Source of the DNA: Dugong dugon
Taxonomy: Eukaryota; Chordata; Mammalia; Sirenia; Dugongidae
Direction: 5' to 3'
Length of the DNA stretch: 64,000 nt
Assembly: GCA_030035585.1 (NCBI GenBank)
Contig: CM057465.1
Location: forward strand, 1,277,501-1,341,500
This document shows, piece after piece, positions 54,693-64,000 of the stretch (position 1 is the stretch's first letter; every line of letters starts with the position of its first letter). The notes beneath the pieces are model-generated. The model did no database searches, was not told the DNA's origin, and worked only from the letters and a program-made list of their open reading frames with translations. The position numbers and the translations under genes are program-made.

Positions 54693-54780
54693 GGGGAATT
54701 TATCACATAGACATAAAATGCCAGTAGAAGATAATATACGTTGTATAAGGATGTTTCTTGAAGCATCTTTTTTTTATCGG
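52630..54780 (+). mobile_element. L1 LINE ORF2/3' relic
   Basis: A-rich plus-strand L1: 'GAATAGCCAAGAGAACTCTG' (53597 on), 'TGCCAGTTTAGGGGGAAGAA', 'CTCGTCTAATAAATGCTGCT', and near 54400 'ATGGCCAACAAATGTCTGCA'. A (TG)n tract lies at 54656-54690. All frames are broken; 53805-54050 is a remnant. Confidence 0.6.
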
Positions 54781-55072
54781 GGTCGGGGGCGGCAAAACAG
54801 AGAACAACAACGACTCCCAACAGAAACAGTCCAGGAAACAACCTGGACATAGCAGCAACGAGTGGGCTGCGGAGGCTACGCTGTGGCCACACCAAGTCAC
54901 GAGGACCACTGAGAACCCACGTGGGCACATTCATCTTCCCCTCAGGCTTCCCCCTAGGCACCTCCCTCATTTTGCTTCTCTCGACGGACTCAGAAGACAA
55001 GGGTTTGGAATTCCCCGCCTTCAGTTCACACCTCCTGTTCCTTGCTCATGTGTATAGTTTTGCTTCTCCTTT
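54781..55072. other. Unclassified DNA, no gene
   Basis: Frames on both strands (54554-55000 minus, 54758-55121 plus) overlap and have no recognisable protein. Confidence 0.35.
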
Positions 55073-55705
55073 GTTAGGGGCTGAATTGTGTCCCCCACAA
55101 AAATATATGTGGAAGTCCTAACCCCCAGAACATCAGAACGTGACCTCTTTTGGAGATAGGGTCTTGGAAAATGCTATCAGTTAAGATGAGGTCATTTGAG
55201 TGACCCTTATTTCTTTGTGACTGGTGTCCTTATAAAAAGAGAAGAGGCACAAAGATCCAGAGGGAAGCCGCCCTGGGAAGACAGCAGCAGAGACTGGAGT
55301 GATGCAGCTACAAGCCAAGGAATGCCTGGAGCCACCAGAAGCTGGATGAGGTAAGGAAGGATCTTCTCCTAAACTCTTCAGAGAAACAAGGCTCTGTGGA
55401 TGCCCTGAGTTCAGACTCCCAGCCTTTACAACTGCCATAGAATACATTTCTGTTGTTTTAAGCCACCCCAGTAAACCAGTTGCTGTAAAGTCGATTCTGA
55501 CTCATGGTGATCCCATGTGTGTCAGAGTAGAACTGTGCTCCATAGACTTTTCAGTGGCTGATTTTTTGAAAGTAGATTGAGATCTTTCTTCCGAGGAGCC
55601 TCTGTGTGGATTTGAACTTCTGACCTTTTGGTTAGCAGCTGAGTGTGTTAACCATTGGTACCCAGTTTTTGGTATTTTTGTTATGGCATCCTAGGTAACT
55701 CACAC
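55073..55705 (+). mobile_element. MLT1-like LTR with nested SINE
   Basis: Clear MLT1-type order: 'TTAGGGGCTGAATTGTGTCC', 'GAAGTCCTAACCCCCAGAAC', 'GGTGTCCTTATAAAAAGAGA', 'CATTTCTGTTGTTTTAAGCC', then after the SINE 'TTTGGTATTTTTGTTATGGC'. Solo LTR. Confidence 0.85.
55473..55658 (-). mobile_element. tRNA-derived SINE (type B) in LTR
   Basis: 'AACCAGTTGCTGTAAAGTCG', 'CAGAGTAGAACTGTGCTCCA', head complement 'TTTGGTTAGCAGCTGAGTGT'. ACCCCAGT (55465-55472) and TACCCAGT (55659-55666) are the probable duplication. Confidence 0.9.
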
Positions 55706-56697
55706 TTTCCGTCTAGATTCTAACTCACTATACTGGAACAGTCCTCCCCAAGCCCACCGTAACCTCCTGGCACTCTGCATGAGTGGACACTGTCGGCCCT
55801 TCTGCCCGAGATCCTGGACCTGCTGGAGGCTCCCTCCTTCCTGTAGCACTTTTATTGTAAGCATATTAATACGTCTTTTACATTTTCCTTCTACTCCATT
55901 AGGCACTTTCCCTTGGTGTTATCCGTATCTCTTTTCCTTATCCATCCCTTAGATTTTACATCTTCCGTGGCAGAATGTTTTACCCTAAGTCCTCTTCTCT
56001 TTTCAGTCCAATTAGAAGACAAACACAAGCTGAAGACGGCACACAGAAGTGTTTCGGATGGTTAACATTTTGTTTGCCAAGTTAAAAATTTCACAGCAAA
56101 ATCTAGATTTCTGGCTTCTCATGAATAAATGGAAAGATCTGGCAATATTCTGCCCAAATTCCCACAAGAAGGCATCAATGGAGCTGAGTATAAGCTGTTC
56201 CTGAGATGAGGCAGGGTTCTTCTGGTCACTGGGGCCCCTTCACCTCCTTCTGTCCTCATCGACCCACCCCTACCATGTCCCTTCTTTGTCTTGCCCCACA
56301 GGTGTTCCAGTTTGTCATCTCTTCCTGCCCTCCACCCCCCCCGTCATTTCTTCTCTGCTGTCTTCAGTTGCCCCCTAATCACCAGGAGGTCCCCCATCTC
56401 CATCCCTGGGCCAGGATCCTCTCTGATCTTCAGAGCTGTACAACCAGATGGATCCTGACCATGTCCCTGAGGACACTCTGGGGCATCAGAGTCAAAAACT
56501 CATCTCTCCATCTATCTCCCTCCCCAGGATGCTTTCCTGGGCTCCATGGCTCCAGGGGTGGTCCCAACCATGCACTTGTCCAAGGCAGAGCCCTGCACAT
56601 CATCTTTGACCATCTGCTGTCTTACCACAATCAATCAGTCCTTCCTCAGTCCTTTTGAGTGGACTTCATAAATACTGGGAATCTGCATCATGTCAGG
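55706..56697. other. Unique DNA, no gene recognised
   Basis: The longest frame (56206-56658, 150 codons) is proline/serine-rich by composition and has no recognisable domain; no promoter or splice context supports it. Confidence 0.35.
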
Positions 56698-56700
56698 GTA

Positions 56701-57028
56701 GTGTTGGTTCAGTGGTAGAATTCTCATCTTCTATGTGAGCAGGAGACCTGAGTTCGATTTCCAGCCAATGAACCTCAAGTGCAGTCACCGCACGTCTGTC
56801 AGTGGTGATTTGTGGGTAGCTGTGATGCTGAACAGGTTTCAGTGGAGCTTCCAGACTAAGACAGACTAAGAAGAAAGGCCTGGCAATCTACTTCAGAAAA
56901 TTAGCCAGTGAAAACCCTATGTATCACAACAATCCAATCCACAACCAATCATGGGGATGGTGCAGGACCAGCCAGTTTTTCTTTTTGCTGTGCATGAGGT
57001 CACCATGAGTGCAGCAGCTAACAACAAC
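56701..57028 (+). mobile_element. tRNA-Gly-headed SINE (type C), best-oriented copy
   Basis: Head 'GTTGGTTCAGTGGTAGAATT' and B-box 'GAGTTCGATTTCCAGCCAAT' closely follow glycine tRNA. A middle part 'TTCCAGACTAAGACAGACTA' and 'GGCCTGGCAATCTACTTCAG' is shared with the RTE 5' untranslated region, then 'CATGGGGATGGTGCAGGACC' and the tail 'GGTCACCATGAGTGCAGCAG' with CAACAACAA are RTE 3' sequence. Confidence 0.9.
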
Positions 57029-57044
57029 AATAAATTTGCTTCAT

Positions 57045-57280
57045 ATCATCCAATAGCTACTACACTGGTCCAGGCTGCCACCAGGGAATTCACAGAGGTA
57101 ACCTTCCCATTGAACTTTCTGGTTCTCATCTGCCATCTCTCATTATATTCTGAGTGCATCTGGAACTAGCCTTCCAAAAGCCAACTTGACCCTTACCCTT
57201 CCCTGCTCAGATCCCTTTCATGGTGTCCTGATGTTCTCAAGATGAAGTCCAACCTCCTTATCCCTTTCTTTACCAAGTAT
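57045..57280 (+). repeat. L2 LINE fragment
   Basis: 'CACTGGTCCAGGCTGCCACC', 'GATCCCTTTCATGGTGTCCT' and 'GATGAAGTCCAACCTCCTTA' resemble L2. The SINE sits at its left edge. Confidence 0.5.
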
Positions 57281-57807
57281 TTATTTATTTTCTAATGACA
57301 TGTGTTTTCAGTATTGAAATGCCTGCTTACTAATTGAATGTGTTTAAATTTTTGGTTGGTAACATGAATTTTGAGAAATATGATCTGGTAATACAAGCCA
57401 CCAATGCGGCAAATGACACCCAGGCACCACCGATCTGTGGTATGACACTATAACAATAAGAACTAATAGAGAATTTATGGTGGGTGCCTTTCCATTAGGT
57501 TACATGGAAAATCTCTGGTTTTCCAAATATGACACAGGAGAACCAATACAAAAACATCCAGGCTCCCTAACTATCCCACTGGAAAGCCATAATCATGCTT
57601 GCAAGCCTTATCTCAAAGAAATAAAGGAAAAAAAAAAGGTAAAAGTTTATAAAACTAACACATCCAGGATGCATCACCTAATAGAATGCGCAACCTACAC
57701 AACAATGAGCTCCACCTCTGGTCTCCTGAGCTTCCCACACTTCAAAATGGACCCACCTTGATGCTAAATGTGTAAGAAGCAGAATAACGTACTATCTACC
57801 AGGTCCA
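57281..57807. other. Unclassified AT-rich DNA, no gene
   Basis: The 94-codon frame 57477-57761 has no recognisable domain. Confidence 0.35.
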
Positions 57808-57953
57808 GGGAGACCTGGTGGTGCAGTGATTAAGACCTCTGCTGCTGACCAAAGGGCCGGCAGTTGGAATACACCAGTCACTCCTTGGAAACCCTTTGAG
57901 GCAGTTCTACTTTATCCTACAGGGTCACTATGAGTCGGAATTGACTTGATGGC
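57808..57953 (+). mobile_element. AfroSINE (type A)
   Basis: 'GGAGACCTGGTGGTGCAGTG', 'GGGCCGGCAGTTGGAATACA', tail 'CACTATGAGTCGGAATTGAC'. CAGGTC occurs on both sides (about 57801 and 57956). The RTE endonuclease fragment begins within a few bases of its 3' end. Confidence 0.9.
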
Positions 57954-57958
57954 AACAG

Positions 57959-58748
57959 GTCAAAAATGAAATAGAATACATACACATCGATATCCTGGAC
58001 ATTAGTGAGCTGAAATGGAGTGGTACTGGCCATTTGGAATCAGACAATCATATGGTTTACTATGCCAGGAATGACAACTTCAAGAGAAATGGCATTGCTT
58101 TCATTGTCAAAAAGAACACTTCAAGATCTATCCTGAAGTACAACATTGTCCATGATAAGATAATATCCATATGCCTACAAGGAAGATCAGTTAATACGAC
58201 CATTATTCAAATTTATGCACCAACCACTAAGGCCAAAGATGAAGAAACTGAGGATTTTTACCAACTTTTGCAGTCTGAAATTGATCAAACATGTAATCAG
58301 GATGAACTGATAATTACTGGTGATTGGAATGCGCAAGCTGGAAACAAAGAAGAAGGATCGGTAGTTGAAAAATATGGCCTTGGTGATAGAAATGATGCCA
58401 GATATCACGTAATAGAATGTTGCTAGACCAACAACTTCTTCATGGCAAATGCCTTTTTTCAGCAATATAAATGGCGACTATACACATGGACCTCGCCACA
58501 TGGAATACACAAGAATCAAATCGACTACATCTGTGGAAAGAGATGATGGAAAAGCTCAGTATCATCAGTTAGAATAAGGCCGAGGTGGACTACGGAACAG
58601 ACTGATCAATTGCTCATATGCGAGCTCAAGTTGAAACTGAAGAAAATTAGAACAAGTTCACAAGCACCAAAGTATGACCTTGAGTATATCCCATCTGAAG
58701 GTAGAGACCATCTCAAGAATAGATTTGATGTATTGAACACAAGTACCC
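57959..58748 (+). mobile_element. RTE LINE endonuclease-domain fragment
   Basis: The 130-codon frame 58034-58426 is the best preserved RTE endonuclease segment: 'GIAFIVKKNTSRSILKYN', 'IIQIYAPTTKAKDEETEDFY' and 'LIITGDWNAQAGNKEE'. Upstream, a segment encodes the 'DILDISELKWSGTG' motif. The catalytic-looking GDWN and YAPT motifs are intact. Both the 5' untranslated region and everything after the endonuclease domain, including the 3' tail, are absent. Confidence 0.95.
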
Positions 58749-59195
58749 CAACAAACACAAACTAAAGCATTAATAAGATATAAATAAAACTAGCAAGATG
58801 AAAAATACTCAAAAGAATGTTAATAACAAGGGTTGGTAGCGGAGTGGGGAAAGGGATCATTTGGAAATTTACTGCTGGGAGAATGAACTCCTACAAACTT
58901 TCTACCAGATGATTTGGAAATTATTGTCAAAAGCCTTAAAAAATCAGTACTCTTTTGTGTTAAAATTTCACTTTGTAAGGACGCAGTTTTTAACCACAAA
59001 GTAAGTAAAGGTATTTATTTGAACAAGGATGTTCAATGCATCTTCATATGTAATAGAAAAAATAAAATAAAATTATAGAAACATGTAGCAATAGGGCAAT
59101 AGGACATTTGTTTATATGAACTGATATAACCATAGAATGTTCTACAAGGTGGGGATAAAACGATGATACGTGTGTGTGTCTGTGCACGCAAGTGT
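58749..59195 (+). mobile_element. L1 LINE ORF2 C-terminal relic
   Basis: 'GGGAGAATGAACTCCTACAA' and 'TTTGAACAAGGATGTTCAAT' match the terminal ORF2/3' region of L1. A TGTGTGTGTC tract precedes the next LTR. Confidence 0.5.
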
Positions 59196-59611
59196 GTTAT
59201 GGATTGAATTGTATCTCCCAAAAAGATATGTGCACTTCGTAACTCTTATACCTGTGAATATGACCTTGTGAGGAAATAGGGTTTTTCTCTAAAGATGTGT
59301 TCAGTTAAGGAGGTCATACTGGAGAAGGGTGGGTTCTGATCCCATCTGAATGGTGTCTTATGAAAGGGGAGAACAGACACAGAGGAGAGTCACACAGGGG
59401 GAGGACGCCACGTGGAGACGCATCTACAAACCAAGGAATACCAAGAAACACCTGGGGCTACAGAAGCAGGAAGAGACAAGAAAGGATCCTTCCCTAGAAG
59501 CTCTGGAGGGAGCACAGCCTTGCCGACACGTTGCTTGCAGGCTTCTAGCCTCCAGAACCATGTGACTAAAAATTCTGTTGCTTAAAGCCACCTACTTTGT
59601 GCTAAATTTTG
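59196..59611 (+). mobile_element. MLT1-like LTR, 3' end cut by SINE
   Basis: 'TGTTATGGATTGAATTGTAT' start, 'GGAGGACGCCACGTGGAGAC', 'CTCCAGAACCATGTGACTAA', 'AAATTCTGTTGCTTAAAGCC', then 'CTTTGTGCTAAATTTTGTT' before the SINE. The frame 59350-59565 is inside it and not a gene. Confidence 0.8.
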
Positions 59612-59756
59612 TTTCACGTGTGTCAGAGTAGAACTGTGCTCCATAGGGTTTTCAGTGGCTGATTTTTCAGAAGTAGGTCACCCGGCCTTTCTTAAGAGAT
59701 GCCTCTGGGTGGACTCAAACCACCAACTTTTCGGTTAGCAGCTAAGCATGTTAACC
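59612..59756 (-). mobile_element. tRNA-derived SINE (type B), 3' tail missing
   Basis: 'CGTGTGTCAGAGTAGAACTG', 'CAGAAGTAGGTCACCCGGCC', head complement 'GGTTAGCAGCTAAGCATGTT'. The RTE-like terminal ~35 bp are absent at the LTR boundary. Confidence 0.85.
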
Positions 59757-59765
59757 CTACTCATT

Positions 59766-59930
59766 GATATGAAGCTCCAGGACAGGAGCCTGGGTTGATG
59801 AGCCCTGGTTCCATGTCTCAGATGGAAGCTGTATGGACAGGAGCCTGGGTTGATGAGTCCTGGTTCCATGTCTCAGATGGAAGCTGTATGGACAGGGGCC
59901 TGGGTTGATGATTTGTGGTTCGATGTCTCA
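59766..59930. repeat. 55-bp tandem repeat, about three units
   Basis: Units at 59781-59835 and 59836-59890 differ at one position; a third partial unit lies at 59891-59930 and a partial one precedes at 59766-59780. Key parts are GACAGGAGCCTGGGTTGATG and CCATGTCTCAGATGGAAGCT. A related sequence occurs at about 60828-60915. Confidence 0.9.
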
Positions 59931-61876
59931 ATAGAGAAGAGAAATGAGGCAACAGATGGAGAGAAATGGGTATGAGAATGGGACAAAGCTGGTCCTGATG
60001 GCATTGACACCCTGATTCCAGTTGTCCTTGAGGCAGAACCCTCTCTCTTTGAACCTTTGGTGTGTCAACCAACTACTTCCTCTCTTTTGAGATACTGGAT
60101 TTCTGTCACTTACCAAACAAAACCTCCTCACAATCACACTGCTTCTATAATTTGAAACGTTTTGTGTGCTACACATTTCTTATTGTAAATTTATCACGAT
60201 TGCTATAGGAAAATGTCTTCTAAGTTCCAACTACAACTTCCAAATCAACGTTAGGGGCATAGCCATTTGTTTATATCAGGAAGTAGTCTGCAGAAACAAT
60301 ATTTAAAAAACAATAAAAAGCAAAATTCAGAACACTGTATGTTCCACTGGGAGTTTGGTTTATATACATATTTATTAAGTTCTGAAATTTAGAAAAAACA
60401 AAACAAAACGAAACATTCTCATTCTTTCCTCAGGTGTTATTTCGGAATAAATTGCCATGTGTCAAAATCGAAGCAAATCAAAATCAACCTTGTCAGGCTG
60501 GTGATAGTCACTTTCATCACTCTATGCTCCAGTTCTGGGAGAACTTATTTTATTCATGGATTCATCTAAAGACAGAATTATAAATAATTTATCTAGTATC
60601 AATGTGTAAATTGCATTTATTTTAAAAGTGGCTGCATAGTGAGCTTAAACATGCACAGCAAATGATGTCAGAAAATTTTCCTTACAGGTTCCAAAGACCA
60701 GAGTCTTTGTCTTTTTAAATATCTTTTGTACTGTTTTTTGTCTTCCGCTATTTCAAGACTCTTCTCTTTGCTTGAAGTGTGTCCTGTCTGTCAATCCTTT
60801 AGGCTCATCTTCTCTCTTCTTCTCCCACCATCCTGGTCCCATGTCTCAGATGGAATCTCTATAGACAGGCTTGAGTTAATGATTACCTGGTTCCATTTCT
60901 CATGGAAGCTCTAGGGCAGAACAACTGGTTTACTGGTATACATAAGCTAGCACACACACATTTTTAGCTCTGCTCACTGAGATGGCTTAGAAACAGTGAC
61001 ACCTCAGTAGCAGTGAGCACACCCAGCACCCATATCTTGTTTTGCAAGACCAATCTCTAATAAAAGGAATTAGGGCTACTTGGAGAAATAGGTTATTCTA
61101 GGGCTGGGGCTGGGAAAATGCAAGAGCCTGGGGCATCCTGTTAATGCCAGAAACTAAGGGAGGGTTTAAAAAAAAAGATAGGGGCATGTAAAAAGGACAC
61201 AGAGGACGATCCTGAAAGAATTCCCAATGGCCACAGCTGGAACATTGTGAGCAAGAGAATAAATAATGACATAATTGAATGAAAACCCCCGCTCAAATAA
61301 AACAAATATTCGTGAGGGTGCACTAGCATAAATGATTGAATGAATTAAAAAAAATGAATGAATGAATAAATAAATAAATGGAGGAGAATGGGCAGACCTT
61401 TCTTATATAAGAATTCCAAATAAAAAAGGGAAAAGGAATGAGGGAAATAGTAAATCACCATCAGAACGCCACAGCAATAATTTCTGCAGGAAAGGTGTGC
61501 TGATGGATGCCAAAATTAGCAGGGAAACTTGAAGGAGAAACAGGATAGTTGCATAGCTTCAAAGTATCTCCTCAAAAGTATGTGTTAAGTACTGTGGTGA
61601 TTTTAACATGTCCACAAATTCTTTGATACTCCTTCCACTAGGAGGTGGAACTTAATTCTCCTCCCCTGAGTGTGGGCTGGACTTAGTGACTGGCTTCAAA
61701 TAAACAGAACACAGAAAGAGAACAATTGTACCATTAAGTGGAGAAACCTGGCAGAGAGCACCTAAGCCAGGTGATCAAGTTCAACATCACCAGTGATATA
61801 CTGCATGGATGTCATTGTCTTCTCGATGGGACAAGTTGAGAAGGTCACCTCAACTTGGTGGCATTCTTCCCCCGAA
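59931..61876. other. Mostly unclassified DNA, no gene
   Basis: 60170-60720 is AT-rich and repeat-free and may include regulatory sequence. 60828-60915 is related to the 55-bp tandem repeat. 61345-61380 is a (GAAT)n/(AAAT)n microsatellite. 61578-61870 looks like an old interspersed repeat ('CACAAATTCTTTGATACTCC', 'GTGTGGGCTGGACTTAGTGA') that I cannot name. No protein-coding signal. Confidence 0.4.
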
Positions 61877-61878
61877 CC

Positions 61879-62208
61879 CGTTGTTGCTGTTGTTAGCTGT
61901 CTTCCCCTGGCTCATGGAACCACTTGCAGAAGGAAAGAAATGCTGCCTGGTCCTCTGCCATCCCTGTGATCATTTGCCGATTGGATCATTGTAATCCATA
62001 GACTGATTTTCAGAAGTAGATCTCCAGGACTTTCTTCCTAGTTTGTCTCAGTCCAAAAGCTCCACTAAGACCTGTTCAATATCATAACAACATGCAACAC
62101 TCCACTGACAGATGAGTGGTGGCTATACCTCAGGTGCACTGGCTGATAATGAATCCTGGGTCTCCTGCATGGAAGGTGGGAATTCTATTACTCTGCGGCA
62201 TTTTCCCC
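61879..62208 (-). mobile_element. tRNA-Gly-headed SINE (type C)
   Basis: Tail 'GTTGTTAGCTGTCTTCCCCT', middle 'AGAAGTAGATCTCCAGGACT', 'CAACACTCCACTGACAGATG', head complement 'GGTGGGAATTCTATTACTCT'. Near full length but diverged. Confidence 0.85.
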
Positions 62209-62246
62209 CAAGACTCATGATACCAGTTTAATTATAATAATCGTTG

Positions 62247-63757
62247 TTGTTGTTAGGTGCCATCGAGTCGGTTCTGACTTATAGCTATCCCATGTGTAAC
62301 AGAACGAAACACCACTGGGTCCTAGGCCATCCTCCAGAATAGTTTCTATGTTTTAGCCTATTGCTGCAGCCACTGTGTCAATCCATCTCCTTGAGGGTCT
62401 TCCTTTTTTTTCACTGACCCTCCATTTTATCAAGTGTGATGCCCTTCTCCAGGGACCTGTCCCTCCTGATAACATGTCCAAAGTATGTGAGATGAAGTCT
62501 TGCCATCCTGGCTTCTAAGGAGCATTCTGGCTGTATTTCTTGCAAGACAGATTTGTTTGTTCTTCTGGCAGTCCATGGTATATTCAATATTCTTCTCCAA
62601 CACCCTAATACAAAGGCATCAATTCTTCTTCAGTCTTCCTTATTCATTGTCCATCTTTCACACGTGTATGAGGCGATTGAAAATACCATGGCTTGGGTCA
62701 GGGGCACCTTAGTCCTCAAGGTGACATCTTTGTTTTTTAACACTTGAAATAGGTCTTTTGCAGCAGATATGCCCAGTGCAATACATCATTTGATTTCTCC
62801 ACTGCTGCTTCCATGGGTGTTGATTGTGGATCCAAGTAAAATGAAATCCTTGACAACTTCAGTATTTTCTCCATTTATCATGATGTTGCTTATTGGTCCA
62901 GTTGTGAGAGTTTTTGTTTTCTTCATGTTGAGGTGCAATCCATACTGAAGGCTGCAGTCTTTGATCTTCATCAGTAAGTGCTTCGTGTCCCCTTTGCTTT
63001 CAGCAAGCAAGGTTTCTGCATATCACAGGTTGTTCCTGAGTCTTCCACCAATCCTGATGCCACATTCTTCTTCATATAGTCCAGTTTCTCAGATTATTTG
63101 CTCAGCTTACAGATTGAATAAGTATGTTGAAAAGATACAACCCTGAGACACACTTTTCCTCATTTTAAACCAAGAAGCATCCCCTTGTTCTGTTTGAATG
63201 ACTGCCTTTTGGTCTATGTACAGGTCCTGCATGAGCACAATTAAAGGTTTCGGGAATCCCCATTCTTGGCAATGTTATCCATAATTTGTTATGATCCGCG
63301 CAGTCAATTGCCTTTGCATAGTCAATAAAACACAGGTAAACATCTTTCTGGTATCCTCTGCATTCAGCCAGGACCCATCTGACATTAGTAATGATATCTC
63401 TTATTCCACGTCCTCTTCTGAATAAGGCTTGAACTTCTGGAGTTCCTGGTCAATGTACTGCTGCAATAGTTTATTAATTATCTTCAGCAAAATTTTACTT
63501 GTGTGCAATATTAGTGATATTGTTCAATAATCTCCACATTCTGTTGGGTCACCTTTCATTGGAGTGGGCACAAATATGGTCTCTTTCAGTCGGTTGGCCA
63601 GGTAACTGTCTTTCAAATTTCTTAGCGTAGAGGAGTGAGCGCTTCCAGCCTTGCATTGTTTGTTGGAACATCTCAGTTGGTATTCCATCAGGTCCGGGAG
63701 CCTTGTTTTTCACCAATGTCCTCAGTATAGCTTGGACTTCTTCCTTCAGTACCACTG
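62247..63757 (-). mobile_element. RTE LINE, 1.5 kb 3' portion
   Basis: Tail 'GTTGTTAGGTGCCATCGAGT' at the left, running to the middle of the RT domain at the right. RT motifs on the minus strand: 'LVKNKAPGPDGIPTEMFQQT' (within 63549-63755), 'FIDYAKAIDC' (about 63335-63305) and the post-RT 'STINTHGSSSGEIK' (62786-63010). The YADD box is destroyed by a small deletion near 63020. It is bounded at its 5' side by the poly(A) tail of an L1; the RTE may resume beyond the window. Confidence 0.95.
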
Positions 63758-63759
63758 GT

Positions 63760-64000
63760 TCTTTTTTTTTTTTTTTTTTGGATAATCAATATTGTAATCC
63801 CTATTGCACTTTTTGTTTTTTTCATGGTAAAACTCTTCTTTTAATTTAATTTAGATGAAGGTTTACAGAACAAATAGCTTCTAATTAAACAGTAGACACA
63901 TTATTTTATGACAATGGTTAACAACCCCACAACATGTCAACACTGTCACTTCTTAACCTTGGGTTCCCTATTACCAGCTTTCCTGTGCCCTCCTGCCTTG
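63760..64000 (-). mobile_element. L1 LINE 3' end running off the window
   Basis: A T-run (63760-63779) is the reversed poly(A) tail, followed by L1 3' untranslated sequence 'GATGAAGGTTTACAGAACAA' and 'CTATTACCAGCTTTCCTGTG'. The same 3' end occurs within 15613-15972. The clean poly(A) suggests a relatively recent copy inserted into the RTE. Confidence 0.8.

Noticed and set aside
56206..56658. 150-codon plus-strand open frame
   Set aside because: No recognisable domain, composition driven by CT-rich DNA, no promoter, splice or neighbouring gene context.

Overview
The window is non-coding mammalian DNA from an afrotherian, most likely an elephant or close relative. The evidence is the interspersed repeats. 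There are many copies of RTE-type LINEs whose 3' end carries the motif 'ATGAGTCGGAA..GACTCGA.GGCA', and about two dozen tRNA-derived SINEs ending in the same RTE-like tail, the arrangement known for AfroSINEs. Older mammal-wide repeats (L1, L2, MIR, MER5A, Tigger, MLT1-like LTRs) fill in around them. I see no intact host protein-coding gene and no structural RNA gene. The only host-gene sequence I recognise is a dead processed copy of ribosomal protein L7 (about 1982-2811, minus strand). Longer open frames are RTE remnants, simple-sequence artefacts or chance frames.

Layout. 1-4240: an old minus-strand L1 carrying an MLT1-like LTR, an RTE copy, the RPL7 pseudogene, an 81-bp RTE tail and a SINE. 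4500-4910: a MER5A relic with a 24-bp minisatellite, matched by a second locus at 24090-24492. 5210-6006: an LTR with an internal RTE fragment and a SINE inside it. 6007-9500: mostly unique sequence with conserved-element candidates plus one RTE and one SINE. 9510-10225: TG/TA microsatellites containing two SINEs. 10226-17800: unique DNA, RTE, L2, MIR, SINEs, an LTR-like block and mixed minus-strand L1s. 17806-21622: a small hAT-type element split by a SINE, a long RTE copy and an LTR. 21655-25934: GAT repeats, an internally deleted RTE, the second MER5A minisatellite, a palindrome and a Tigger relic. 26081-28040: RTE and L1. 28041-35700: unique DNA, an LTR, a 39-bp minisatellite, MLT1-like LTRs and tRNA-Gly-derived SINEs. 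35700-40700: a plus-strand L1 nested with two SINEs, a 2.2-kb RTE and an internally deleted RTE. 40700-57800: SINEs, RTE 3' ends, L1 relics and unique blocks. 57808-64000: an RTE endonuclease fragment, L1, MLT1, a 55-bp tandem repeat, a tRNA-Gly SINE, a 1.5-kb minus-strand RTE and the 3' end of another L1 at the right edge.

Functional links are between mobile elements only. The RTE would have supplied the endonuclease and reverse transcriptase, and three kinds of tRNA-headed SINE as well as deleted RTE derivatives share its 3' end, which suggests that they moved with RTE machinery. Perfect or near-perfect target-site duplications are visible around several copies. No undescribed biological system is evident. 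The more unusual signals are structural: an L1-RTE junction shared by two inverted copies, an 83-bp perfect inverted duplication, paired minisatellites in a MER5A-derived sequence, an RTE with an inverted 5' block, and several unique AT-rich blocks that could be conserved enhancers. All family names come from recall of repeat sequences, not from a database search, and most boundaries are good to about 5-20 bp.
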